Below, piece by piece: positions 1 to 10,774 of a stretch of 64,000 nucleotides of DNA. Every line of letters starts with the position of its first letter. The first letter of the stretch is position 1. Origin of the DNA: Sternotherus odoratus (lineage: Eukaryota; Chordata; Testudines; Kinosternidae). The position numbers and the translations under genes are program-made. The stretch is taken from positions 180,674,920 to 180,738,919 of the forward strand of contig JAVMKO010000002.1 of assembly GCA_032164245.1 (NCBI GenBank), written 5' to 3'. The notes beneath the pieces were generated by a model. It saw nothing but the letters and a program-made list of their open reading frames with translations. It was not told the DNA's origin and made no database searches.

Positions 1-345
1 ATATGGAACTAGGGGAGGAGTGCAAGGGCTGCAGCGGTGGTCTGTGCTCCTGCTGCCTTTCCTGCAGCTCTACCAGACACCTGAGCATGTTGATTTGTTC
101 TCACATTAGGTTCATTAGCCTCTGAGATGTAGAAACATTTGCAGCTGCAGGAGGAAAAAAAGGGAGAGTGGTATTAAAAAAGATACATTTTAGAGAACAA
201 AGGGAAGACTATTTCACATTGAATCAAGTGATTCACATTACATAGCATATGTGCTTCACCTCCACTGGGTGGCTAGTATCAGGGAAGATCCTCCTCAGCC
301 AAACACGAACAGCTCAGCATGAACGGGCTTCATCCCTGAGTGTGG

Positions 346-441
346 CATAGGCTTTTAGAGTACCTTCGGGAGAGCTTTATGGAGATGTCCCTGGAGGATT
401 TCGGCTCCATCCCCAGACACGTGAACAGACTTTTCCAGTAG
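346..441 (+). pseudogene. Tail of Harbinger third ORF (copy 1)
   Basis: An open stretch of about 31 codons ends in TAG at 439-441. Its last residues, EMSLEDFGSIPRHVNRLFQ, align with the end of the ORF at 13990-14280 (EMSVEDFRSIPEYIDRLFE). Most differences are conservative, and the stop falls at the same place. The upstream part of the ORF is not recognisable here. The function is unknown. Confidence 0.45.
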
Positions 442-471
442 CTATACTGGCCGCGAATGCATCCCAAGTCT

Positions 472-825
472 TCAGGGCAAATTAAACACACTCGCTTTTA
501 AACCTTGTATTATATTTACAAAGATACACGCACCAGAGGTACTTTCTCTGGGAGCTCGCTTTGGGAGGGTTGGGAGGGTGCTTGCCTGCTGCACAGATTC
601 TTCCCATACAGCGATCAGATCTGGTACCTCCCGTTCAGTCCATGTTGCAATTCTTTTGCAATTCTGGGACTCCATGGTCATCTGTGCTGATGAGCTCTGC
701 AGATCACCTATGCTGATGAATTCTCCACACTGGGCAAACAGGAAATGAAATTCAAACGTTCCTGGGGCTTTTCCAGTGTACCCGGCTAGTGCATCTGAAT
801 TGAGAGTGCTGTCCAGAGCAGTCAC
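472..825 (-). pseudogene. Truncated Myb/SANT-like protein relic of Harbinger copy 1
   Basis: This 117-codon reading begins with the same N-terminal text (TALDSTLNS) as the minus-strand protein at 14391-15186 and reaches the start of its DNA-binding domain (WTEREVPDLIAVW against WSTREVLDLIAIW). It then jumps to unrelated sequence, so most of the Myb/SANT helix set is deleted. In PIF/Harbinger elements the Myb/SANT-like protein is the partner of the transposase, assisting nuclear import and binding of the element ends. This copy cannot supply that function. Confidence 0.5.
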
Positions 826-1066
826 ACTGGAGCATTCTGGGATAGCTCCTGGGAGGCCAATACTGTTGAATTGAGTCCACAGTAACTCAAATTTGGAACA
901 GCAATGCCGATTTTTGCCACTACTTCCCTTGCTGAGTTGGAGTACAGAAACCGGTTTAAAGAGCCCTTTAAATTGACAAAACTGGGTTGGTTGTGTGGAC
1001 GGATCTAGTTTTATTTTGATATAACACGGCTAAATTCGACATAATCGCATACTGTAGACCAGGCCC

Positions 1067-3880
1067 TGGTTAAAATAGTTTTCTAGGTTGGCTGGAGAGG
1101 AGATAGACTCTTCAAATCTAGTAGTTTGGGCATTTCTCTTAAGAACCCTAAAGTATTTACCTAGGGATAACCTATCAAAAGCCATTTTTTCTGTTCATCT
1201 TTGTGTTTGTTTTTCCTCCCTTTGTGTTTGTTTTTCCTTTTGTTAAGTTAACCCAGTAAATTCATACATAAACATCCACTAAACCAGATCTTTATATGGT
1301 ACAGTATTAATAAAGTATTACCAAACAGCTTTAAATCTATCACAGCTAGCCAGGACACACTGAGGATATAATTACTTTTTGCATATTTATTGTATTTTAT
1401 ATGTTTTGTTTGCATATTTACATTTATATACATGTTTATAATTTTGTTTGATAATTTGAAAAAAGTTGGTCATATTCAAAAATGAAATGTGTATGCCACG
1501 TTGGGGCTAATATGACTTTCAGTAGTCTGCTTCTTGTAAATTTTCAGAAGCTCATGAATGTATAGTTATAGAATTGGAAATATGACTTTGTGTGTGGTGT
1601 TTACAGCCACAGACAGACATGATACAGATGTGTTTACATTAGAAACAATTCCAGACTCATTTATGGTACTGTACTAATTGCATGGCTAGTCTGTCTCTAG
1701 GGTCATGTTCAAAATATGTATAGTGGTATTCTTACAAGATTAATATAAAATTAAGGGTAAAATTTTCCATGCTCCATTAGATTTAGTGCTTTGAAAAGCG
1801 TCCCCTCTTGGCCTTGTAGCCCTGTAAATCTGACTTCTCCCCTGGCAGAAACTTTGGCTATTAGCTACTGTCTTTACTTTTATTTTTTAAAGGACTGTGT
1901 AAACTGTTTGTTTATGTAATTAAAATAGAACATAAACTACTGTCACAGATTCCTTGTTAAATATAAAAAGAATTTTCTCAAACAGAAAATCTATTCATAA
2001 TCTTATTTCTAAATAAATTACACATAAATTTCATTATGCCAAGTATGCTTGTCCCCTCATGTAAAACATAAGATTTCCCTATGAATATAGCCCTGAGTAA
2101 TAAATTTGAAGGACTTCCCTGGTTTAAAGTAGCATTACTTCTGCTGTTTGGTGGTTCTGTGTGGTTTGCAATTGAACACACAGCACAGTGTGAGGAGGAG
2201 AAATGAGTGAGAGACATGCATTTTTTATTGTACCTTAGCAGTAATGCAAGTCCTGCATCAGGATGCTATACATTTGTTAAGATCATGGCTTTCTATGTAT
2301 CACTTATCAACCTATAATCTCCTGATTGTTGCCTGTTTTTCAACAGCTGAGGAACAGTAATCCACACTTGCTTATCTCTCTTAATCACAGCCTCACAGTG
2401 CTAGGACTCCCTGAGCCTTTAATTCCCTTTTACAGGCCTAACAGAGTGGAAAGTAAACAAAGACAAATTTGCAACCTTCACCATTGCTAATTTGCTCTGA
2501 TGTCAGAATATTTAAACAGGCAAGGATTTGGGAATTATTTGATCTAGGCTGCTTTTAATCTAATGCATGTGAAAAGGCTGAGTCTGGGAAGGTTCTGCAA
2601 AATGACAGGCATCCCAAGAGAGGCTTTCTGAAGGTTTCCTCTTTCAGCAGCAGTATCTTCATCATTTAAAACTCTGTGGTTGCTGTGGTGTTAGAATGCA
2701 TTCATATAGTGTTGGGTTGTGGGTTATTTTGGTGTGTGACAATCACTCTTCTGAGAACATATCTCTTTTGCCTTTCAGTTCATTGAAAACTAGGCCAACA
2801 GGCTTGTTGTTGTTTCAGTTCATTAGGGGATGAATTTTGTTTAAAAAGATCCCTACTGAAAAAGAAATAAAAGCTTTGTCACTTTCCACACTTCCCTGGA
2901 TCCCTGACAGTCTAGTGTACTTTGTAAATTTTTGATCAAAAGTTTTCAATATAATTTAATTTCCTGTTTACAAACTGAGGTTACTGGATCTTCAAAGTAC
3001 TTTGAATTACTCACAGTTCACATTTTGTTCATGAACATGTGTGTGCATATCTGTCTATATGCATGCTGACTAGATGGAAAAGGGGTGTGTGCATGCATAT
3101 GTGCATACGTAAATATATGTTCCTATTATCTAAGGTGTTTTTCCCACTCTCCCTGTATGTCTGTATTAACAAAAAGAAAAAGATGGCCAGCTATAATTAA
3201 AATATAATTCTGCAATGTAGTTTTTTCAGACTATAGATTTGTAAGAACTTCATTGCAAATTGTTTTTAGATGTGCAGATATGTGGTTTATTAAATTGTCA
3301 ATAATTTTTAACCATCAGCTACTGTGATTTCTTATTTGTCTCTCTCGTGCACACTAAACTCAGATACCACAGGGATAGATAGACCTGCTATAATCACCTA
3401 CATCTGTACTCCTTTTACGTTCTTTCAATGTTCAGTTCTTTCCTTCTTTGTTAGTACCTGAAACAGGGGCATTTGAGTAATATGAGGTAAAAAGGTTTTC
3501 ATTGCTTCCTGAAGTCTGTCTTTGTGAGGATTCAGTTTAGTGCATGTACAATCATTTATAAATATTTTGATTGTTTGGAACATGATACACACATCACATT
3601 TATTGTTACCAAAATAAAATATGGCTCAAGTTCTATATGCTGAACTGCATCTATATCAATGCAATTAATTAAAATCTGTGCTGGGTGATTTTTTATTTAA
3701 AAACTTTGAAAATCATTGATTTTTTAAGAGCTGCTACTTGTTTCTCAAGCATGCCTGATGGGTTTTTATTAGTAGGTGTCCTTGTGATATTCTAGACAGA
3801 GGTATGCAGAAGGCAACATTTTGCATTTGCTATATGCAGTGCTATTCTAGCATTGGGTTGTTTGTGTTTCACCTCATCTC
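1067..3880. other. Unassigned non-coding DNA
   Basis: AT-rich sequence without a credible ORF, RNA gene or recognisable transposon end. It contains short T-runs and a TG/CA-rich patch around 3040-3110. It lies upstream of the candidate THSD7A exon and could hold regulatory DNA, but nothing diagnostic is visible. Confidence 0.5.
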
Positions 3881-3885
3881 TCTCT

Positions 3886-4137
3886 CTTTCTCTCTCTCTC
3901 TCCAGCTGGTGTAAATGACTGCTGCTGCCTCCCAGACCAAGATAACCTGCTCAGTCAGCTGGAGCCCCCTGTGGACAGCTGTCTCTCTCAGCTGATGGAA
4001 AACTGCTACTAACCCCCTGAATGGAAGAGAGTGGAGCAACAACCACACTAGTAGCTGCAGCAGTAGCAGTAACAGTAATAGCAGCAGCATCCGAGGTCTC
4101 TATTGTTCCTTGGTGTTAAACAGTTTTTCCTTTTCAG
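3886..4137 (+). other. Possible upstream exon or 5' UTR segment of the THSD7A-like gene
   Basis: A (TC)n tract ends in CAG at 3901-3903, a strong-looking 3' splice acceptor. The following bases are open for about 34 codons in one frame (…LEPPVDSCLSQLMENCY, stop near 4009), then run into CAG/CAA-type trinucleotide sequence. A second acceptor-like tract (TTTTTCCTTTTCAG) ends at 4137, just before the candidate coding exon. This could be 5' UTR, an alternative exon or chance. I do not recognise the peptide. Confidence 0.2.
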
Positions 4138-4272
4138 CTGACATGCACAATAGCTGGGAAGAGGTTTCCATTCTGCCCTTTCTATGAAGAAATTCTGAAG
4201 GGGAGAAAATTACTCAAACAAGGGATACCCTTTGTGCTGCAGCTTTTGACACTGAAGCAGCCTTCTGAAGGT

Positions 4273-4432
4273 ATGGGGGTGAGAGAGGGAGGCACAGCTT
4301 TATTCGGTGGTCCAGTGGCTTCTGCTGTTTCAACCCGGCGTATTGGAGTTCTTGTGGTTCTTCTGTTTGGAATCTGGGAAGCTAAAGCACAAAGTGAATT
4401 TGAAACTTCATCTGTATATTTGTGGAAGACTG
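4273..4432 (+). CDS. THSD7A: First coding exon, THSD7A-like (signal peptide exon)
   Basis: The ATG at 4273 (G at -3 and +4) opens 53 codons plus one base, ending at a consensus donor (ACTG|GTAAGTAAG, GT at 4433). The peptide has a basic n-region (TRR at residues 21-23), a hydrophobic core (IGVLVVLLFGI, about 24-34) and a likely signal cleavage near AKAQ (about 40), then SEFETSSVYLWKTG. From memory of the family, human THSD7A has YLWKTG immediately before its first thrombospondin type-1 repeat; THSD7B differs there (IWKPG). THSD7A is a large single-pass glycoprotein with many extracellular thrombospondin repeats. The frame is also open upstream to the acceptor at 4137 but has no ATG there, so 4138-4272 is read as 5' UTR of the same exon. 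No further THSD7A exon is seen to 64000, so the rest would be intron 1. Confidence 0.6.
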
Positions 4433-4434
4433 GT

Positions 4435-6344
4435 AAGTAAGAAAGCATGTCCCATTAATATATTTTTGTCACATTTATTTCCAGTTGTAAATGTTACTGT
4501 CTTATCCATGTTGCCAATATTTTTCTTATGGTAGAAAATCAGTTTGTACCATTTACTGATAGATTTCTGGGAAAACAAATTAGGTTGTCTTTCAACCTTT
4601 TAAACAGGTTGTCCTGTTAAAAGGAACGTGACAATTTGTGTTTTTTTTTTTAAAGTGGATCTTTGCACTCGTGGCTTTTTAAAAAGCTCTGTATTGTATG
4701 TCAATAGAGTGGAACAGTACAGAACTGCACTTTCATAATGGAAGGTAAAAATTGTTACAGGAAGATTCAGCAGTGATAGGGTGTTAAAAATATTGATGTT
4801 TCACAAAGAAAGATGTAGTTCAGCGTGTGTATTCATGTATGCTTTATACTGACATGTAATGTATTCAGTGTGGTAATTGATGAGGAGTTGGGTTTGTTAC
4901 ATTTAGGTTTATATAGGACACATGAAAGCTAATGATGGATTAGGTGAAATAATCCAAGTGATGCCGGATCTCATAACCAAAGAGCCAAAGGCAAATAGGT
5001 TATGTGGATTCAGAATCACACCAGACAGATTACTGGTACTAATGAGTTACGTGTCTGTTTTAAAGATTGCATAGTCATAACTATGCTCATTCTCAACTTT
5101 TCATTAAAAATGAATGTTTATTGTTAATGCGCTGCATAAATCCACAACACTAACAATGAGTAGTTATCACTAACTACTGATATATTAGCACATCTTAGCT
5201 CTTGAATGTACCCTACTTCCTATTTTAGTAAACATAAAACTTAAAATATTTATTGCCTTGAAGTGATCAGGAGATGGGTCTTTTTTGTATACTGCCAGGA
5301 ACAAACCATCCATAAAGTACCATGATTCTTTCAGAAATGCTTTCTCATTAATAGGAAAATACTGTGGCTAGAGAAAATGAATATTAATCATTTGCCTGAA
5401 AAAACAAGTCCGATGAGACTAGGTCTTTTTCCTGGATGAAGAGCGCCCCTGGCCTTCTGCCACAGAGACCGATCAATTTACAGTTACACTGATATCCTGA
5501 ATTTTTTAAGAGGCTGCATCTATCCAGCAACTCAAGGAGGAGATTAAAGGGAAATTCATTTAAACTGGAAGACAAGCTCTCCAATAATACTAAAAGAGAA
5601 AAATTTGAAGGGAGGAAATCCTTTGATACTGAAAGATAGGTTATTATTGTTGCTATGCCATCAAACTCATGATGCATTATTTTTTTAATTGACCCATTGA
5701 CAAATTCAGAAGATTGTCTAATTAAAGTTAGAGGTTGTTTTGTTCTTTTTTTTTTTTAAGTGCACAGAACACGTATCCAAAAACAAATGCTTTGTTTTGT
5801 TGTTGTTTTTGTAAAACCACATTGGTAATTTCAGAGGTTATTTACAAAGCATATCACATTTGATTAAATTAATTGAAAGCAATCTGTAGAATATATTGTC
5901 TAGCATTTTATTGTCCCTCCCCTTTTAATTTTAATATCTGGTATTTAAAGCAGTTTAAAAAATAGCAGATAGATTGAAGATAGCAACAACTGTATTTAGC
6001 AAATTGGTGATATGATTTGTAATCACAAAAGTCAGTTCATTGCAATTAGATAAGGAATAACTCCATTTATTTTTGCATACAGTACATGTGCTTTACTCTT
6101 GTTCCTCTCAGGCAGCAGAGAGGGAATAATATTTTCTGACACAGTTCTTTAAAATCACATTCAAAAGCAGCATTAAAACCACAAGAACTTTTGTTCCAAG
6201 CAAGTGTGTGAGAAATTGCGATCATAGTATCTCATAAAAAGTCTGTCTTGCGCTTAAGTTTTGCCCCACTATAGTCTTGCCTTCAAATAACTTTACTTTG
6301 CACACATTCATGAATAGGGTAAAAGATGTTAGCTTTATTTTTAA
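4435..6344. other. Probable intron, no feature recognised
   Basis: AT-rich DNA with poly-T near 4640 and 5745. Short ORFs here have no domain or codon signal. No transposon terminus was recognised before the Helitron end at 6345. Confidence 0.5.
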
Positions 6345-6894
6345 CTAGCGAAAATACCCGGCGTTGCTCGGGTCAGTCGGAGGTGGGGAGGGGGCAGACA
6401 GCTGAGCGAGTGCGGGGTCCGTTGGATGGGGGCAGAGAGCAAACCTGACACCCCCACCTCACCCCCCCAACCAAACCCGACACCCCCACCTCACTTACCC
6501 CTTGACCAACCCCGACTCACATTTTCACCCCACCCACCCACCCAAACCCAACACCTCCACGTCTCCCCCCTACCAACCCCAACACCCCCTGACCAACACC
6601 CACACCTCACCCCCCAACCAAACCACGACACACGAAACCTGACACACCCACCTCACTTCCCCCCCCAACCAAACCAGACACCCCTACCTACCACTACAAA
6701 CAAACCCGACACCCACACCTCACTTACCCCTTGACCAACCCCGACACCCCTCCCCACCCCCCCGACCAACCCCGACCCCCTCCCCACCCCAACCCCCACA
6801 CCTCACCCCTCACCCACCCACCCACCTTCCCACCCCTCCAGACCAAACCCGACACCCCCGGCTCACTTACCCCTCTGACCAAACCCAACTTGGG

Positions 6895-7080
6895 TCCGTC
6901 GGAGGTGGGGAGGGGGCAGAGAGCTGAGGGATTCCGGGGTTCCGTTGGAGGGGGGAGGAGGGAGAGAGCTGAGGGATTCCGGGGTTCCGTTGGAGGGGGG
7001 AGGGGCAGAGAGCTGAGGGATTCCGGGGTTCCGTTGGAGGGGGGAGGGGCAGAGAGCTGAGCGAGTCTGTTGGAGGGGGG
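6895..7080. repeat. About 45 bp G-rich minisatellite inside Helitron A2
   Basis: Several tandem units contain GAGCTGAGGGATTCCGGGG followed by GTTCCGTTGGAGG and a G-rich run. The period is close to 45 bp, a multiple of three, so it throws up long but meaningless reading frames. The related array in Helitron B2 is at 29927-30120. Confidence 0.7.
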
Positions 7081-7257
7081 TATTATGACATCATAACTGT
7101 CACAGAGAACAGCAGCTTCCTTTAAATAATTTCACCCCTGGGGGGTGTCAGAGGTGAGATTTGAAAAATTTTCGACTCTTACGGTCATTAGGACCGCAAG
7201 ACCTCTAACTGTACCAAATTTCAAGTCTCTAGCTCAAACGGTGTGGAAGGAGTAAGC

Positions 7258-7288
<31 letters not shown>

Positions 7289-7304
7289 CATACATACATA
7301 CACC
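7258..7304. repeat. (CATA)n microsatellite at the Helitron 5' end
   Basis: About eleven tandem CATA units, equal to (TATG)n on the Helitron strand, lie about 25 bp inside the 5' terminus of unit A2. The same tetranucleotide occupies this position in the other Helitron units here, with very different copy numbers. Confidence 0.85.
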
Positions 7305-7328
7305 ATTTGACTTTTATATATATAGATA

Positions 7329-7992
7329 CTAGCAAAAGGGCCCGGCGTTGCTCGGGTCAGTCGGAGGTGGGGAGGGGACAGACAGCTGACACCCCCTGAC
7401 CAACCCCAACACCCCCCAGCTCACTTACCCCCGACCAAACCCGACACCCCCATATGACCCCCCCGACCAAACCCGACACCCCCATATGACCCCCCCGACC
7501 AAACCCAACACCCCCACCTCACCCCCCGACCGAACCCGACACCCCCACCTCACTTACCGTCCGACCAAACCCAACTCGGATCCGTCGCAGGTGGGGAGTG
7601 GGCACAGAGCTGAGGGATTCCGGGGTCCTTCGCAGGTGGGGAGGGGGCACAGAGCTGATGGATTCCGGGGTTCCGTTGGGAGGGGGGAGGGGCAGTGAAC
7701 TGAGGGATTTCCGGGGTTCCGTTGGAGGAGGGAGGGGTGAGCTGAGCGAGTGCGGTGTCTGTTGGAGGGGGTATTATGACATCATAACAGCATAGCTGCC
7801 CAGCTGATGTGATTGGCCTTTAAAGACTTTCACCCCTGGGGGGCGTCAGAGATGAGATTTGAAAAATTTTCGACCCTTGCGACTATCCAGACCCAAGACC
7901 TCTAACTGTACCAAATTTCAAGTCTCTAGCTCAAACGGTGCGGAAAGGGGTAAGCTTACATACATACACCATTTGACTTTTATATATATAGA
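7329..7992 (-). mobile_element. Non-autonomous Helitron, unit A1
   Basis: Minus-strand unit starting TCTATATATATAAAAGTC at 7992 and ending CTAG at 7332-7329 after the hairpin (...GCCGGGCCCTTTTGCTAG). It is separated from unit A2 by only two bases (TA), so the 3' end of A1 abuts the 5' end of A2. It is close to unit B1 (23458-24136) in sequence, including the GGGCCC variant of the hairpin tail. Confidence 0.8.
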
Positions 7993-8039
7993 TAGATAAC
8001 ACCGGTAAGCTAACACTAAATTAAAATGGGAAAATCACG

Positions 8040-8225
8040 ACCTTGCCAATTTCAAGCAATATGCAGCAGGATTCAGTGGATAAGGCTGCAGCACTGAGAA
8101 TCAGGAGACCTGGATTTTATTTCCAGGTGGTTTCCTGTCTGATATTGCTTCCTTGACTCTTTGTCTTGGGAATAGTGGTACACACTATAAAATGCTTTGA
8201 GATCTGTAGGTGAAAGACACTGCAT
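8040..8225 (+). repeat. Degenerate MIR/CORE-type SINE
   Basis: The order of short blocks resembles the tRNA-derived MIR/CORE family: a head with AGTGGATAAGGCTGCAGCAC, a 'caggagacctgg...ttccaggtgg' box-B-like segment, and a tail with AAAATGCTTTGAGATCTGTAG. It is strongly diverged, and no target duplication was found. Confidence 0.4.
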
Positions 8226-8599
8226 AGTTTTCTTCTTACAAGTGGTTGACAGCATGGTGAATCTTAGGGGCCTCCATGCAGAAACAGAGTCAAATCTTTC
8301 AAGTTGTGATGAACAGTCTGTTTCCTTTCTGTCTGATTTGAACCTGTCTAGCTGCTTTCATAAGTGTAACTATATCTCTGGAAATGTGAATAGTCATGAC
8401 TTCTCTGGCTGAATTTTAGACCAGGTTTATTCTAAAAGGACTGAAATCTCTCAAGGAAACTTTCTTGTGCCAGGTAAGAGGACCTTTGTGCCCCATGACT
8501 AGTACAGTCAGGTGAGGAGGAATTGGGTTCACAGTACTCCCTGTTGGGGGAGTTGTGCCATTATCCACTTAAAACCCAAGATCAACAACTTATTTCTTA

Positions 8600-8866
8600 G
8601 GACTTGTCTTCACGAGCGCTGCCGGAGATTGATCTTCTGGTGATTGATTTATCGCGTCTCGCTAAGACGCAATAAATCGATTGCCCGGAGCTCCCCCGTC
8701 GACTCCGGAACTGCTGGAGTCGACGGGGGAGCGCGCCGCCAACTGCTGCCGCCGTGGGGATGAGCGGTAAGTCGGCGGCAGATATGCAAACTTCAGCTAC
8801 GTGATTCACATAGCTGAAGTTGCGTATCTGCCGTCGATTTCCCTGCCCCCCAGTGAGGACCAGCCC
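8600..8866. mobile_element. Harbinger-type MITE (267 bp)
   Basis: Termini GGACTTGTCTTCAC... and ...GTGAGGACCAGCCC form imperfect inverted repeats, flanked by the TWA-type duplication TTA (8597-8599, 8867-8869). Inside are two palindromes: one around CCGTCGACTCC/GGAGTCGACGG and one AACTTCAGCTACGTG/CACATAGCTGAAGTT. It is closely related to 60797-61091. Confidence 0.8.
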
Positions 8867-8869
8867 TTA

Positions 8870-10458
8870 GTGCTGGGAGACTTGCCAGTAATTGCTCCGT
8901 TTCCAATCTTTTTCCCTTTGTGGAGGAGATTATTGAAAAACAAGATGATAGCAATGCACAGATGGAACATACTAGAATCCTCACCTCCTGCATCCTTTTC
9001 AGTTGTTTTTTTTTTTTTACTTGATCTTGGCAAGGCCAGACTACCCATCTTTTCCTAGTAAATACAAATATCAGATACCCATGCTGATTCTGCTACATCT
9101 ATGAGTAAGTTTTGATACCAATGGCTATGATGCTTTCTGAACACAGTGAAGTAGATGGTATTCCTCTGGAGTGATTCTATTATTTCTTCCTCGAGAGGTC
9201 CCAGATGGTGGGGAAACAGCAGCTGCCCTTCTGTCCAAAGGGATCTCTAGCATGAAGTGCTATCAAGTTTGGTTTTGATACCGCTGTATTAAAATTATAT
9301 GTATTATCATTTGAAGAGATCATAAAACTAATATGGACAGTGGTGATTTCAGAGAGCTTGCTTTCATCAGACCCAGATGGTCTGTGTGTTAGCTTTCCCA
9401 GTGCCTGACTCAGATTAGAATGTGGGTGAAAGCAAGCTGCCTGGATCTTAATTGGATAAGACAATGATGAAACTAGTGGATAGGAAGCCAGACCTCCTTA
9501 GGTCTCTTCCAGCCCTAATCTTCTTTGATTCTATGAGCTGGAGTGTATTGGTGGTGGGGATTTTGACATCCATTATTGGGAGCGGTTTGTCCACTCAGCA
9601 TCCAACAGGTTTGCTATTTTGGGGAGCTTTGCACTCCTGAAGATTCATTTGGCATCAGCTGCTAAGGATGATTTTTATCACCTATTTATTTTGACAGTTA
9701 AGACTTTGTCTCTCTCTGATCCAGCCTTTTGTGGCTTCTAGATTGATTTATTGGAATGTGCCCTATATAGGGATGCACTTGAAGACGGCTCAAAAAGATA
9801 CAGTTCTTGTGGACTGTGGCAGTCTGCCTATTAGCTGAGACAACATACTGCACTAATTTTTCAGTAGCTGTGCTTGCTTTCTATTCTTTTTCAATTGTAG
9901 TTCAACGTATTCATGGCCTATAAACCCCAAGTGGGACTTGGTTATTTGAGAGAATGGCTCTTCCTTTGTGCACCATCACAACAAATGAGGCCTGTTGGGT
10001 GCTCAAGTTAAGAGTTCTTTGCTTTAATGGTCAGTGGGCTGCTGCCAGTGCTCTCAGGTGTCAATTTTAACTTTCTGCTTAGTTTTACCTTCAGGGCATG
10101 GTGAAAATTTTCATTTTCTGTTTCAGGTTTTCACTGGATACAGGGTAGATGGGTTGGTGGCTGTTTGTTTTTGGGTTTGCCATTTTATATATAAACACTA
10201 TTTTTCAAAGGGTTCCGTAATAGAACCTGTGTATTTAATGCAGTTATTAAAGATTTGGAGGAAAAAGCAGATAGCAAAGTCTGCTGATGAATAAAGATGG
10301 ACTCAAGTTTTCATGTTTGGCTTCAGCTTTAACCGTGTCCAAAGTTGTGGGATGTTCAGATCTGGGGTTTTGGTTTGTCCCTGTTCTGAGATGGGGACCA
10401 GATGATGAATGTGGAATGAAATCCAAATTGGCACAAAATTCAGGGATGTTCAGCTACC
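8870..10458. other. Probable intron with one CR1 tail
   Basis: No ORF of interest. At about 9495-9537 the text GGTCTCTTCCAGCCCTAATC...TTTGATTCTATGA matches a CR1 LINE 3' end in + orientation, extending weakly leftward. A T-run near 9007 and ordinary AT-rich sequence fill the rest. Confidence 0.45.
9495..9537 (+). mobile_element. CR1 LINE 3' end fragment
   Basis: A 3' terminal CR1 signature (GGTCTCTTCCAGCCCTAATC then TTGATTCTATGA) is visible in sense orientation. Only the terminal tens of bases are recognisable, typical of heavily 5'-truncated CR1 copies. Confidence 0.6.
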
Positions 10459-10461
10459 TAA

Positions 10462-10774
10462 GGGCATGTCTATACTACCCGCCGGATCGGCAGGCAGCGT
10501 TCGATCCAGCGTGGGTCGATTTGTCGCATCTAGACTAGACATGATAGATCGACCCTGAGCACTCTCCCATCAATTCCCGTGCTCTACTGCCATGAGAGGC
10601 ACAAGCAGAGTCGATGGGGGAGCAGCCTCAGTCAACTTACTGCAGTGAAGACATCGCGGTGAATAGATCTAAGTACATTGACTTCAGCTATGTTATTCAT
10701 GTAGCTGAAGTTGCATAAATTAAACCAATTCTCTTCTTTCTCCTCCCCCCGCCCCACCCTCTGTAGACCTGGCC
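10462..10774. mobile_element. Harbinger-type MITE (313 bp)
   Basis: Termini GGGCATGTCTATACTAC and CTGTAGACCTGGCC are imperfect inverted repeats bounded by TAA on both sides (10459-10461, 10775-10777). It contains an internal ACTTCAGCTATGT/…GTAGCTGAAGT palindrome shared with the MITEs at 8600 and 60797. It lies about 85 bp from the large Harbinger at 10859. Confidence 0.75.

Larger units (their letters stand above)
1..1066. mobile_element. Degenerate PIF/Harbinger copy, probably cut by the window edge
   Basis: This stretch shares gene content and order with the fuller Harbinger at 10859-15368: a + strand ORF tail (346-441), a spacer, then a minus-strand Myb/SANT-like relic (472-825). The right end reads ...TGTAGACCAGGCCC near 1066, which resembles the Harbinger-type terminus at 10774 rather than that of the 4.5 kb element, so it is a different subfamily. 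No clean target duplication is visible on the right, and the left end is not in the window. Confidence 0.6.
6345..7326 (-). mobile_element. Non-autonomous Helitron, unit A2
   Basis: Read on the minus strand it begins TCTATATATATAAAAGTC at 7326 and ends in CTAG at 6348-6345, just after a short hairpin (ACCCG-AGCAACGC-CGGGT). The host base is A before the 5' TC and T after CTAG, the classic Helitron A|T insertion. There is no Rep/helicase gene, so it is non-autonomous. The body carries a (TATG)n run just inside the 5' end, a conserved patch with CACCGTTTGAGCTAGAGAC, and a long pyrimidine/purine-biased minisatellite. Confidence 0.8.

Noticed and set aside
3869..4090. Minus-strand ORF beginning with a poly-leucine run
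   Set aside because: Created by a CAG/TAG-type trinucleotide stretch and a (TC)n tract; the + strand splice context is the more credible signal.
6426..7060. Long Pro/Thr-rich and Gly/Arg-rich ORFs on +
   Set aside because: They lie in the Helitron C-rich half and its 45 bp minisatellite; the period is a multiple of three, so stops are excluded by repetition, not by selection.
7486..7795. Pro-rich and Gly-rich ORFs in Helitron A1
   Set aside because: Same artefact of low-complexity Helitron sequence; equivalent ORFs occur at 23655-24108, 29917-30114 and 50130-50414.
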